Source: Clostridiales bacterium UBA5888 | GTDB taxonomy: Bacteria; Bacillota; Clostridia; Oscillospirales; Oscillospiraceae | Assembly (NCBI GenBank): GCA_002431965.1 | Contig: DJEW01000022.1 | Location: forward strand, 16,229 to 57,956 | Direction: 5' to 3' | DNA: 41,728 nucleotides | Part shown: piece by piece, positions 6,184-16,319 of the stretch | Position numbering within the stretch: position 1 is the first letter of the stretch | Layout of the letters: every line of letters starts with the position of its first letter | The notes under the pieces: model-generated | Database searches by the model: none | What the model was told of the DNA's origin: nothing | Seen by the model: the letters and a program-made list of their open reading frames with translations, nothing else | Program-made: the position numbers and the translations under genes

Positions 6184-8262
6184 ATGAAATGCACGATCCT
6201 GCATGAAATGCCGGGGCGTATGCGCGTGCGCATGGCGCAGCCGCGCATGACGCTTTTGCAGGCGGACATATTGGAGGCGTATCTGCGCACAGTTGCAGGT
6301 GTCAGCGAGGTTAAGGTGTATGACCGCACATGTGATGCGGTGATTGCATACACCGCGCCCCGCGGCGAGATAACCGCGGCGCTCGCCGGGTTTTCATATG
6401 AAGCGTCGGCGGCGCTTGCCAACGAGCACAGCGCCCGCGCGCTCGACAGGGAATATCAAAACAGGCTTGTCAACGCGGTGCTGTGCCGGTGCGTAAATAA
6501 GCTTATACTGCCAGCGCCGGTGCGCACGGCGATAACGCTGTGGCGCTCTCTGCATTATATAAAGACGGGGCTTGTATGCCTGCTGCGCGGGAAAATACGG
6601 GTGCCCGTTCTCGATGCGACGGCGATCACGGTGTCCATGCTGCGTGGCGACTATGCCACGGCAGGCTCGATAATGTTCCTGCTCGGCGTGGGAGAGACGC
6701 TTGAGGAATGGACGCATAAGAAATCCGTGGCGGATCTTGCGCGCAGTATGGCGCTCAATGTCGATAAGGTCTGGCTTCAGACCGCGGACGGCGACGTGCT
6801 TGTCAATGTGGGCGATGTAAAGGTCGGCGATGTAGTGACGATCAACACCGGCAATATGATCCCACTCGACGGCAAGGTCATCGACGGAGAGGTCATGGTC
6901 AATCAGGCGTCGATTACCGGCGAACCGCTGCCTGTGCGCAAATGCGAGGGCGGCTATGTTTACGCCGGCACGGTCGTGGAGGAGGGCAGCGCTTCCGTCC
7001 GCGTGGAAAAGTGCAGCGGTGCGGGGCGGTATGACCGCATCGTGAAAATGATAGAAGAGTCCGAAAAGCTCAAGTCCGGCGCGGAGAGCAAGGCGGCGCA
7101 TCTTGCGGACAGCCTTGTGCCGTACAGCCTCGGCGCAACGGCGCTCATCTGGCTGATCACGCGCAACCCCACGCGCGCGCTCGCCGTGCTGATGGTGGAT
7201 TTCTCCTGCGCATTGAAGCTCTCCATGCCCATCGCGGTGCTCTCGGCGATGAAAGAAGCAAGCACATACAAGCTCTCCGTCAAGGGCGGGCGGTTTCTCG
7301 AAGCGGTCTCCGAGGCGAAAACATTCGTCTTCGACAAGACCGGTACGCTCACGTATGCATCACCGCGCGTGGTCGATGTGGTCACGTTCGGCGGAAAGGA
7401 CAAGAATGATATGCTGCGTCTTGCGGCGTGCCTTGAAGAGCACTACCCGCATTCCATGGCAAAGGCGGTCGTCGCGGAGGCGGAGCGGCGTAATCTGCGC
7501 CATGAGGAGCGCCATTCCCGCGTGGACTACATCGTGGCGCACGGCGTGTCGAGCAGCGTTGACGGTGAAAAGGTCGTCATCGGCAGCCAGCACTTTGTCT
7601 TTGAGGATGAGCACTGCGTTATTCCCGAGGGTGAGCAGCAGCGCTTTGACGCGCTGCCAAGCGAGTATTCACATCTGTATCTTGGCATATCCGGCGTGCT
7701 TGCGGCAGTGATATGTATTGAAGATCCGCTCCGTGCCGAAGCGCGGGAGGTCATTGACGGGCTGCATGCGCTGGGCATTCCCAAGCTCGTGATGATGACG
7801 GGCGACAATGCTGCCACGGCGCGTTCCGTCGCTGCGGCCGTCGGCGTGGATGAGTTCTATGCAGAGGTGCTGCCGGAGGACAAGGCAAACTTCATCCGTG
7901 CGGAACGCGCGGCGGGCCGCAAGGTAATAATGCTCGGCGATGGGGTGAACGATTCCCCGGCGCTATCAGAGGCGGACGCCGGAATTGCCATCAGCGACGG
8001 CGCGGCGATCGCACGCGAGGTCGCCGACATCACCGTCGGTGCGGACAGCCTTTATTCGCTTCTGACGCTCAAGCGCCTGAGCGACGCCCTGATGGCGCGC
8101 ATCCACGGCAACTACCGCAAAATTATCAGCTTCAACTTCATGCTCATCTGCCTTGGCGTTGCGGGCGTTCTGCCGCCGGCGACGACGGCGCTGCTGCATA
8201 ATATCTCGACGTTGATGATCAGCCTGAAGAGCATGACAAATCTTCTGGACGAAGAAGAATAA
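6184..8262 (+). CDS. P1B-type metal-transporting ATPase with atypical membrane motif
   Basis: A 692-residue heavy-metal-class ATPase for export of a metal ion across the membrane. The N-terminal region (1-75) looks like a degenerate HMA fold without the CxxC pair. Then come membrane segments, the actuator domain with TGEP (245-248), the membrane motif SCALKLSMP (341-349) where copper/zinc pumps have CPC, the phosphorylation site DKTGTL with Asp384, HYPHSMAKA in the position of the usual SEHPLA, and the hinge GDGVNDSPAL. It is complete. The changed membrane motif points to a metal such as Mn, Fe or Zn in the CtpC-like group rather than Cu, but this is not proven. RBS AAGG is 11 bp upstream. 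Confidence 0.9.
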   Translation: MKCTILHEMPGRMRVRMAQPRMTLLQADILEAYLRTVAGVSEVKVYDRTCDAVIAYTAPRGEITAALAGFSYEASAALANEHSARALDREYQNRLVNAVLCRCVNKLILPAPVRTAITLWRSLHYIKTGLVCLLRGKIRVPVLDATAITVSMLRGDYATAGSIMFLLGVGETLEEWTHKKSVADLARSMALNVDKVWLQTADGDVLVNVGDVKVGDVVTINTGNMIPLDGKVIDGEVMVNQASITGEPLPVRKCEGGYVYAGTVVEEGSASVRVEKCSGAGRYDRIVKMIEESEKLKSGAESKAAHLADSLVPYSLGATALIWLITRNPTRALAVLMVDFSCALKLSMPIAVLSAMKEASTYKLSVKGGRFLEAVSEAKTFVFDKTGTLTYASPRVVDVVTFGGKDKNDMLRLAACLEEHYPHSMAKAVVAEAERRNLRHEERHSRVDYIVAHGVSSSVDGEKVVIGSQHFVFEDEHCVIPEGEQQRFDALPSEYSHLYLGISGVLAAVICIEDPLRAEAREVIDGLHALGIPKLVMMTGDNAATARSVAAAVGVDEFYAEVLPEDKANFIRAERAAGRKVIMLGDGVNDSPALSEADAGIAISDGAAIAREVADITVGADSLYSLLTLKRLSDALMARIHGNYRKIISFNFMLICLGVAGVLPPATTALLHNISTLMISLKSMTNLLDEEE

Positions 8263-8291
8263 CCCATATCATATATGACCCATATATGACA

Positions 8292-8316
8292 GAGCGCACC
8301 GGTTTTCGGTGCGCTC
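8292..8316 (+). terminator. Probable terminator after the metal ATPase
   Basis: 10-bp stem with 5-base loop 30 bp after the stop codon, followed by AAAATTTT and, further on, runs of T. Not a textbook T-run directly after the stem, but the position fits. Confidence 0.6.
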
Positions 8317-8346
8317 AAAATTTTCGCCTTTTTTCGCTTTGGGTGC

Positions 8347-8376
8347 TTGTGCGCCGCCACAGGGCTGTGCTATAAT
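8347..8376 (+). promoter_or_regulatory. Promoter of the sigma-factor fusion gene
   Basis: TTGTGC, 18-bp spacer, perfect TATAAT (8371-8376), 60 bp before the start codon. Confidence 0.6.
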
Positions 8377-8435
8377 TATGTTACCTATTTTATGTTCAGT
8401 GACAACTTGTAATACAGCAGAAGCAGGAGCGGCAT

Positions 8436-10331
8436 ATGGTGGACAAAACAGAACTGGCGGCGCTGGTGGAGCGCGTGCTTGGCGGCGATACATGCGCTTA
8501 TGAAGCGATATACCTTGCAACGAAGGATAACATATATTTTCACGCGAAAACCGTGCTGAAAAGTGACGAGAGTGCGTGGGACGCGGTGCAGGACACGTTC
8601 GTGGCGGCGTTCCGCAGCCTTGAAAAGCTCAGAACGCCCGCAACGGCGGAGACATGGTTGTGCGCTATTGCGGGAAATCTCTGTTATGCCCGGCTAAAGC
8701 GGCAGAAAACGCCGGCGGACGCCGCGCCGTCCTCCGCTGCCGCCGCCCCGGCGGCCGACGCGGACGAAATGACGGTACGCCGCTTCTGCGCGGATGCGTT
8801 CAGCCGCCTTTCGGATATGCAGCGCATCGCCGTGCTTTTTCGCTATGTTGACGGTATGTCGCTCGCGCAGATCGGTTCTGTGATGCGCTGCGGCGAGAGC
8901 ACGGTGAAAACCTGCCTGGATGTTGCGGAAAAGAGCCTTTGTATTTACCGCGACAGCGCCGGGGCGGAGCGCGGCGTTACGCCGACGCAGCTCAGGGCAT
9001 CGCTGATGGCGATGCAGGCGGAGACGGTGCTCTCCCCATCCATTACGCTCAGCATCGGCATGACCGTTGCGCAGAAGTGCGGATACACGTCCGCCCTGCG
9101 GGTGACGACGGCTGACGAGCCGCGGCAGATTGCGCCATCGCGGCGCGCCGCCGACCCGGCGCGTGAGCGGAACGGCGATGAGCGCCGATCCGGTGCGACG
9201 GGCGCTGATCCGTCCCGGGGTTCAGAAAGAAAACGTCCGCCGCGGCCGTCGGCGTATGAGCGCGCATCGCGCGGCGCGAAGAAGGGAACGAGGGTGCTTG
9301 CCTGCGGTCTGCTGGTTACCGGCGTTGTGGTAGGGGCGCTCGCCGTGCGCGGGATAATGGATGTGCGCCGCGCGGGAGATACCGTGCCGGATAATCTTGC
9401 CTCATTTTCACTTGAGCCGGACACGGCGGCGAGCGGGGAAGCCGCCGCGCCGCAGAGCGCCGCCGCAGCGGAGATCGCACCGCTTACGAGCGAGTGCGCG
9501 CAGGCGTATATCGGCGTGATAACGGACTATACCGGGCGCTACGGAGTGTGCCAGGCGTCAACGGGCGCGCAGGGTCTGGCGTATGCAAGGCTTATCGACT
9601 TTGATCTTGACGGGCAGTATGAGATGTATCTATATTATATTGACCAGAGCTTTTCCGAGGAAAACCGGCAGTACAGCGTCGGCGATAACGGAGAGACGCT
9701 GTGGTGTCTGCATGAGGAGCTGTGGGATTATGACGGCGGGCTGAACCGGTGCTTTGCGCAGGAGCACTGCACCGGAGGCAGCGTGGAGGACGGCACGGGC
9801 GCGGCGCGCTGGCTCGTCACCGATGCGGCGGGCGCGGACAGTCTCGTCTCGTGGTACAGCTATACCGATGAAAACGGATATATCCATCAGTGCGTGGCAA
9901 ATTACGTTCTTGCCGACGGCACGCTTACAGCCAGCGAGGATGTGTCGGCGATGTTTGTTGTGGCGAACGCTGCCAATCAGCGGCGCGACGGGTATCTTAT
10001 CGAGGAGTATTACGGCACCGACAGCTCGCACTTTGATGATATTGCTTACTTTGTCGAGGGAGCTGTCACGGATGGAGACGGACGCAGGGCATATAACTAT
10101 GAGCAGTGTCAGGCGATACTTGACATTGGCACGGCGGATATTGTCCCGCTCAACGATTGGGATGACGACGCCCCCGTCGCCATTCTCAAGGATTCGTACG
10201 ATGCGCGCCGCAGCGGAACACAGCTTATCTATCCTGACGGAATTGACGGCAGCGGCACCCTTGCATGGGAAGTGAGCGACATCAACGCCTTCCTCAGCAT
10301 GCTCGCCGATGCGTGCACTGAGAACGAGTGA
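8436..10331 (+). CDS. ECF-like sigma factor fused to membrane anchor and outside domain
   Basis: A 631-residue protein. Residues 1-90 resemble sigma-70 region 2 (AWDAVQDTFVAAFRSLEKL), about 110-170 region 4 (LSDMQRIAVLFRYVDGMSLAQIG), so the front half is an extracytoplasmic-function sigma factor. A long basic, Pro/Arg-rich linker (225-282) follows, then one membrane segment (286-305), an Ala/Ser/Glu linker, and an outside domain (about 345-631) with the calcium-loop-like phrase DFDLDGQYEM. AGGAG is 7 bp upstream of ATG. No anti-sigma gene is next to it; the fusion may hold the sigma factor at the membrane and make it self-controlled. Genes controlled are unknown. Confidence 0.82.
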   Translation: MVDKTELAALVERVLGGDTCAYEAIYLATKDNIYFHAKTVLKSDESAWDAVQDTFVAAFRSLEKLRTPATAETWLCAIAGNLCYARLKRQKTPADAAPSSAAAAPAADADEMTVRRFCADAFSRLSDMQRIAVLFRYVDGMSLAQIGSVMRCGESTVKTCLDVAEKSLCIYRDSAGAERGVTPTQLRASLMAMQAETVLSPSITLSIGMTVAQKCGYTSALRVTTADEPRQIAPSRRAADPARERNGDERRSGATGADPSRGSERKRPPRPSAYERASRGAKKGTRVLACGLLVTGVVVGALAVRGIMDVRRAGDTVPDNLASFSLEPDTAASGEAAAPQSAAAAEIAPLTSECAQAYIGVITDYTGRYGVCQASTGAQGLAYARLIDFDLDGQYEMYLYYIDQSFSEENRQYSVGDNGETLWCLHEELWDYDGGLNRCFAQEHCTGGSVEDGTGAARWLVTDAAGADSLVSWYSYTDENGYIHQCVANYVLADGTLTASEDVSAMFVVANAANQRRDGYLIEEYYGTDSSHFDDIAYFVEGAVTDGDGRRAYNYEQCQAILDIGTADIVPLNDWDDDAPVAILKDSYDARRSGTQLIYPDGIDGSGTLAWEVSDINAFLSMLADACTENE

Positions 10332-10338
10332 ACTGAAG

Positions 10339-10377
10339 ACACAGCCCCTGCGGTACATCAGTGCCGCAGGGGCTGTG
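10339..10377 (+). terminator. Hairpin after the sigma-factor fusion gene
   Basis: Perfect 15-bp stem (10339-10353 with 10363-10377), 7 bp after the stop codon; the T-run after it is poor, so efficiency is uncertain. Confidence 0.6.
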
Positions 10378-10417
10378 TTGATAGCATGTGTATAGTAGAA
10401 ATAAAGCAGAAAGAATA

Positions 10418-10462
10418 AAAAATGACGAGCTTTGCATGTTTTGCTGCAAAACTCGTCATTTT

Positions 10463-10463
<1 letters not shown>
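10418..10463 (-). terminator. Terminator of the tRNA-Ala gene
   Basis: 12-bp stem (10418-10429 with 10452-10463) extended by an inner TTTGCA/TGCAAA pair, with a T-run on the minus strand. It begins exactly at the CCA end of the tRNA. Confidence 0.85.
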
Positions 10464-10538
<75 letters not shown>

Positions 10539-10550
10539 ATGAGCAAAAGT

Positions 10551-10579
10551 ATAATATCAGAACGAACAGCAAATGTCAA
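10551..10579 (-). promoter_or_regulatory. Promoter of the tRNA-Ala gene
   Basis: Minus strand TTGACA (10579-10574), 17-bp spacer, TATTAT (10556-10551), with the expected start 6 bp before the tRNA. Confidence 0.9.
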
Positions 10580-10608
10580 GATGTATTTTGCGATTTCGCC
10601 AAATTATT

Positions 10609-10651
10609 TGCCGCCATGCGCAGAGTTGCTTTACGTCCACGCATGGCGGCA
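10609..10651 (-). terminator. Hairpin after the glycosyltransferase gene
   Basis: 12-bp inverted repeat (10609-10620 with 10640-10651), just after the stop at 10662; on the minus strand it is followed by an A/T-rich stretch but no clean T-run. Confidence 0.55.
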
Positions 10652-10661
10652 TAAGCGCCGG

Positions 10662-12443
10662 TCAGAACGGCCATGTCGGCAGCCAGCCGAGGAGCTTTGT
10701 TGCGGCGGCATTATCAACCACCAGCCCGGACAGCGCCGGATAGAACAGCACAAAGAGCGCCGCGGACACCGCAGCAAACCCGCCCAGATACCACCGCCAC
10801 CGCCGGCTGCCAAGCCGTATCAGCTTAAAGCAATATCCCAGCGACAGCAGCAGAAACACCGTGCAGGGGAAATAGTGATACTCAAACGTGAGGCGTGTGA
10901 CGAGCACCCACGGCAGAAGCTGCGCCAGATACCCCGCGAGGATGAACGCGGCTGTCCTGTCGCGGCGGAAGATCGCCGTATACAGCAGCACAAAAAGGCT
11001 TATCAGCCCGCCCCAGCAGAGCGCCGGATTGACGAACGCGCCGAAGCTGGAGCGCGTGCCGTCGTCAAAATAGTCAAGATAATAGAGTATGGGGCGGATG
11101 TCAAGCAGCCACTGATACCATTTGGAGGAATAAGGGTGCTCCGCGACAAGCCCGGAATGATAGCCGAACATGAACTGCTGGTTTTCGATAACGATTTGCG
11201 CATATTCGCCGGTGAAGTACATCCCCGGCGCGTGCAGCCCGGAAGCCGTGCCGTAGGGCGTGTAGCTGACATAGTAGATCAGCGCGGGAACAAGCACGAA
11301 AAAGCCGATGCAGAACAGCGCGTTTTTCGCAAACGCCTTAAAGCCGCGCTCGCGGTGCAGCAGCCAGTATGCCGCCCATATGACGGCGAGCCCGCCGCCG
11401 GCGTAGATCGACGTCCACTTTGACGCCGCACCCAGCCCAAAGCTTATCCCGGAGAGCGCCAGGCACCGCAGCGCACGGCGCTCCTCGCCCTCACCGGAGC
11501 GCGTGATGAAAAGGTACATGAAAAGGTACATCAGCATGATGAAGAACACGCTGTATGTGTCGATGGTGGCAATGCGCGTCTGCACAAAGTGCATGAAATC
11601 CGCCGCGAACACAGCCGTTACGGTGCACGGTACGGCGCGCCCGCCGAAGAGCTTCTTCACGAAGATATACATCAGCGGCAGCATGAGCACGCCGAAGAGC
11701 GTCCCCATAAAGCGCCATCCGAACGGCGTCATGCCGAAAAGGCTGATGCCGATGCCGATGATGAGTTTGCCCAGCGGCGGGTGCGAAAGCTCGTAGGGAT
11801 ATACGCCGTTGAGCTGCTCCCACGCTGTGCGCGCGTGGTATATCTCATCGAAATAGCTGGAGTTGAGGAAATTCTGCCTTTTGGGAACGGTCGCCTGTTC
11901 ATCCGTGAGTACGGCGGCATCTGCGATGCCGGCGGCGGGGATAAGCTCCCCGTCTCCGTCAATGAACGCGATCTCGCCCAGATATGCCCCGCCGTCGCCC
12001 GTAATGCGGACATAGCGCGGCACGGTCATTGCGTCGGGGGTCACGTCGTTCCACTTGAGGACGCTGACATAGTCCTGTGTGTAGTCTGCGGCATGCTCCC
12101 ACACCACGCCGTCGGCGGAGTATTCGATGATATAGCCGCCCTCGCCCACGCCGGAAAAGAGCATGATGCGGCTGGGGCTGACGTCTCCGGGCAGCTCGAT
12201 CACGGCGGAAACGCCGCGCATGGGGGCAAAGGTCTCCGGGGAGGAGGTGTTGCCAAGTCCTGTGAATGCAATGGCGGCGTACACCACGGAGATGAGAGCC
12301 ATTATCCCGGCGTCGGTTCGGTCGAGAGAGCGCGCGCAGCGCGCAGCGCCCGGCAGCGCACAGCGGCGCAGATCAGGCAGACCGAGGAAAAACAGCGCGA
12401 GCAGTATTAAAAGAGCAACAGGCAGCAGATACGTGATTTTCAT
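10662..12443 (-). CDS. PMT-family membrane glycosyltransferase with outside insert
   Basis: About 593 residues in a family 39 (PMT) polyprenyl-phosphate-sugar dependent glycosyltransferase, which acts on the outer face of the membrane. After TM1 and TM2 there is the family signature with acidic Asp201-Glu202 (YFDEIYHARTAWE), HPPLGKL near 223-229, and about ten further membrane segments. Between TM2 and this signature (about 66-175) lies a beta-rich insert resembling a discoidin (F5/8 type C) domain, which is unusual. I choose ATG at 12443 since AGGG lies upstream; a GTG two codons earlier is possible. It follows the HAD gene by about 40 bp, with a 7-bp hairpin (12452-12470) near its start. 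Confidence 0.85.
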   Translation of the reverse strand: MKITYLLPVALLILLALFFLGLPDLRRCALPGAARCARSLDRTDAGIMALISVVYAAIAFTGLGNTSSPETFAPMRGVSAVIELPGDVSPSRIMLFSGVGEGGYIIEYSADGVVWEHAADYTQDYVSVLKWNDVTPDAMTVPRYVRITGDGGAYLGEIAFIDGDGELIPAAGIADAAVLTDEQATVPKRQNFLNSSYFDEIYHARTAWEQLNGVYPYELSHPPLGKLIIGIGISLFGMTPFGWRFMGTLFGVLMLPLMYIFVKKLFGGRAVPCTVTAVFAADFMHFVQTRIATIDTYSVFFIMLMYLFMYLFITRSGEGEERRALRCLALSGISFGLGAASKWTSIYAGGGLAVIWAAYWLLHRERGFKAFAKNALFCIGFFVLVPALIYYVSYTPYGTASGLHAPGMYFTGEYAQIVIENQQFMFGYHSGLVAEHPYSSKWYQWLLDIRPILYYLDYFDDGTRSSFGAFVNPALCWGGLISLFVLLYTAIFRRDRTAAFILAGYLAQLLPWVLVTRLTFEYHYFPCTVFLLLSLGYCFKLIRLGSRRWRWYLGGFAAVSAALFVLFYPALSGLVVDNAAATKLLGWLPTWPF

Positions 12444-12482
12444 AGACACCCTGCGGCGTTATGGACGCCGCGAACCTTTGCT

Positions 12483-13304
12483 TTATTGACCCCGCAGCAC
12501 ATTGTGCAGCTCGTGCACGTCGGCGAGGATATAGTCCGGCTGGCGCGCCGCAGCGGAGACCATGCCGGCGGTCGTCTCGCCGGAGAGGACGAGCACGGAC
12601 ACTGAACCAGCGTTCTGCGCGACGGCGATGTCGGTATACAATCTGTCGCCCACGGCGCAGATGCGCTCATTTGGGATGCCGGTCATGGCGGAGATAACGT
12701 CGATCATGTTGCGGTTGGGCTTGCCGATGTAGATCGGCTCTTTGCCGGAGGACGCGGTCAGCAGCGCACAGATGCTGCCGCAGTCGGGCAGCACCTCGTC
12801 CGCCGGCATGGGGCAGACCCAGTCGGGATTTGCCGCGATGAACGCCGCGCCGCGGCGCAGGAAGTGACACGCGCGCTCAAGCTTTTCATACACAAGCTCC
12901 GTGTCAAAGCCCTGCACCACCACATCGACCGTGTCCGCCTCGGTGTGCCCAAGCTCATCATTTACAAGGTTTATGCCGTAGCTCACAAGCTCGCGGTGGA
13001 ATGCGCGCGTCCCGGCAAGGTAAACGCGCGCGCCGGGGTGACGCTGGTTGAGATACATCCCGGTTGCCATGCCGGAGGTGAACACGTTCTCACTCTCGCA
13101 TGGGAAACCGAGACGGCGCAGCCGGGTAATATAATCCGTCCCCGCGCGGGAGGAGTTATTAGTGAGATATATGTATTTTTTCCCGAGAGAGGGGAGGTCA
13201 TTCATCAGCTCTATTGCCCCGGCGTATACATTATCGCCGAGGTAAAGCGTGCCGTCCATGTCGAAGAGAAAAAGCTCACAGTTTTTCAGTTTCTGATAGT
13301 TCAT
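12483..13304 (-). CDS. NagD-like HAD-superfamily phosphatase
   Basis: A 273-residue HAD hydrolase of subfamily IIA (NagD/AraL type), which removes phosphate from small sugar or nucleotide phosphates. Motif I is DMDGTL with nucleophile Asp15 and acid Asp17; motif II LTNNSS follows, and a late GKPNRNMID and GDRLYTDIAVA give motifs III/IV. ATG at 13304 starts right before the fold; upstream codons in the same frame lie in the glycerol kinase end and are not used. It is 16 bp after glpK, so it is likely in the same transcript; a role on glycerol phosphate or a related phosphate is possible but not shown. Confidence 0.88.
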   Translation of the reverse strand: MNYQKLKNCELFLFDMDGTLYLGDNVYAGAIELMNDLPSLGKKYIYLTNNSSRAGTDYITRLRRLGFPCESENVFTSGMATGMYLNQRHPGARVYLAGTRAFHRELVSYGINLVNDELGHTEADTVDVVVQGFDTELVYEKLERACHFLRRGAAFIAANPDWVCPMPADEVLPDCGSICALLTASSGKEPIYIGKPNRNMIDVISAMTGIPNERICAVGDRLYTDIAVAQNAGSVSVLVLSGETTAGMVSAAARQPDYILADVHELHNVLRGQ

Positions 13305-13320
13305 TTTTGTTTTATACTCC

Positions 13321-14817
<1,497 letters not shown>

Positions 14818-14862
14818 TAAGGCTCTCCTTGCAATTATAGCTTGTATAGTTGAAATGTGCCT

Positions 14863-14900
14863 GAAAAACGGTCACAGGCGGAAATCTGCACCTGTGACCG
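14863..14900 (-). terminator. Terminator of the glycerol-1-phosphate dehydrogenase gene
   Basis: 10-bp stem (14869-14878 with 14891-14900), T5 on the minus strand; it separates this gene from glpK. Confidence 0.85.
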
Positions 14901-14914
14901 CAGAAGTTTCGTTT

Positions 14915-16153
14915 TTATTTGACGATAAGCCGCGTCATGCGCGCAAACGTGAGACGGTTGCGGATGGCGGAGGAAATGTCAAGAAAGTCATCGCGCACAC
15001 TCTCGTCAATCTCAAGCTCCGCGAGGGAGTGCTTCGCGCCGATCTTCGTGTACAGCTCTATAAGCTCGTCCGCTGTGGGGATGGTGGCGATAACGTCGCG
15101 GATCTCCTGCCAGTGCGTTTTGATGTTCTCGGGGTCGAAGGTCTTGAGCACGTCGTTCTCGTTTTCCCTGAGTATGCCGTCGGCAAGCGCGCCGAACTCA
15201 TCGCGTACCCATGCCTCGTCCAGCGGCTCAAAAGGCTTGACCTCGATGGTGTCGCGCTTGGCATACTCATGATAAGCCCTCGCGCACATGATCGTGCCCA
15301 CGCCCACGCACTCGCCGTGCATACCGTGCGCGCGCTCAAAGCCCTTGGGCTTCATCTCCACAAGGTGGGCGACAAGATGCTCCGCGCCGGAGGCGGCGCG
15401 GCTGTTGGAGAGTATCTGCATCGTCAGCCCGGAAAGCATCTGCGTGTACGCCATCGCCTCATAGTCGGGCGCTTTGCCCTCGGCAAGCTCGAGCGCGCAG
15501 CGCTGCATGATGTCCAACGCCGCCTGCGCCATGTCGCACACCTTGTCGCAGAAGTATTCGCCCGAGACGATGTGCGCGATCTTCCAGTCGGCAATGGACA
15601 CGTATTTTGCCAGAATATCCTGTACGCCGGCAATGGTGAGGAACATCGGCGCGCCGGAGACGATGTCCATATCGCAGATGACGGCGTCCGCCGCCTGCAT
15701 GGGGATGGACTTTTTCTGACCGTCGATGATGATGGAGCAGATGTCCGCCGTGAAACCGTCAGAGGAGACGATTGTCGGCACGGCGACGAAGGGAATGCCA
15801 AGCTTATAGGCGCTGTAGCGCGCAAAGTCCATCAGCGTGCCGCCGCCGACCGTGACGATATAGTCCGGCTTGCGCTCAAGCATTTTCATCATGTCCTCGA
15901 TCATACCCTTTTCGCTGTGCAGCCCCTGCGCCTCCAGCACGATCTCCTGATCGGCGCGCACGTGCGTCATTGTGGGGAGATTGTAGGTGTTCGTGTCATA
16001 AATGACGGTGCGGAAGCCTGCCAGCCCGCAGTCGTCCATGTATTTGTCGAAGCTTTTGAGCGCGCCGTACTCGCACACGACCAGCTTTGTGCGCAGCTCA
16101 TGGTCGCGCCCGCATTCACAAACACCTGTGTATTCTGTGCAGTCAAGTATCAT
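14915..16153 (-). CDS. egsA: sn-Glycerol-1-phosphate dehydrogenase (AraM/EgsA family)
   Basis: A 412-residue NAD(P)-dependent metal dehydrogenase that would reduce dihydroxyacetone phosphate to sn-glycerol-1-phosphate. The nucleotide loop VGGGT is at 102-106 with Asp109, PTIVSSDGF follows, and metal ligands are expected at Asp179 (GVQDILAKY) and the His residues in GAEHLVAH and HGMHGE. ATG at 16153 has GGAGG 8 bp upstream; the 61 codons before it in frame are untranslated leader. In Bacillus the product leads to heptaprenylglyceryl phosphate; no prenyl transferase is in this window. It forms its own transcript with promoter and terminator. Confidence 0.88.
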   Translation of the reverse strand: MILDCTEYTGVCECGRDHELRTKLVVCEYGALKSFDKYMDDCGLAGFRTVIYDTNTYNLPTMTHVRADQEIVLEAQGLHSEKGMIEDMMKMLERKPDYIVTVGGGTLMDFARYSAYKLGIPFVAVPTIVSSDGFTADICSIIIDGQKKSIPMQAADAVICDMDIVSGAPMFLTIAGVQDILAKYVSIADWKIAHIVSGEYFCDKVCDMAQAALDIMQRCALELAEGKAPDYEAMAYTQMLSGLTMQILSNSRAASGAEHLVAHLVEMKPKGFERAHGMHGECVGVGTIMCARAYHEYAKRDTIEVKPFEPLDEAWVRDEFGALADGILRENENDVLKTFDPENIKTHWQEIRDVIATIPTADELIELYTKIGAKHSLAELEIDESVRDDFLDISSAIRNRLTFARMTRLIVK

Positions 16154-16198
16154 TTGCTTATCCTCCGTCGATTGCTTTATTAGTATAACCTTGCGCTT

Positions 16199-16227
16199 AT
16201 TGTAGCGTGTTTGCCCGAAATTTTCAA
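16199..16227 (-). promoter_or_regulatory. Promoter of the glycerol-1-phosphate dehydrogenase gene
   Basis: Minus strand TTGAAA (16227-16222), 17-bp spacer, TACAAT (16204-16199). Confidence 0.8.
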
Positions 16228-16261
16228 GGATTAAGATAAGAAAAGTGCGAAAAAATGCGGA

Positions 16262-16292
16262 GAAAAGGGGAACGCCGCGAGCGACGTTCCCC
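16262..16292 (-). terminator. Terminator after the membrane hydrolase gene
   Basis: GGGGAACG/CGTTCCCC stem (16267-16274 with 16285-16292), T4 on the minus strand, 30 bp after the stop codon. Confidence 0.8.
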
Positions 16293-16319
16293 CAGCGCGT
16301 AAGGAGTGAGTATTGTTTC

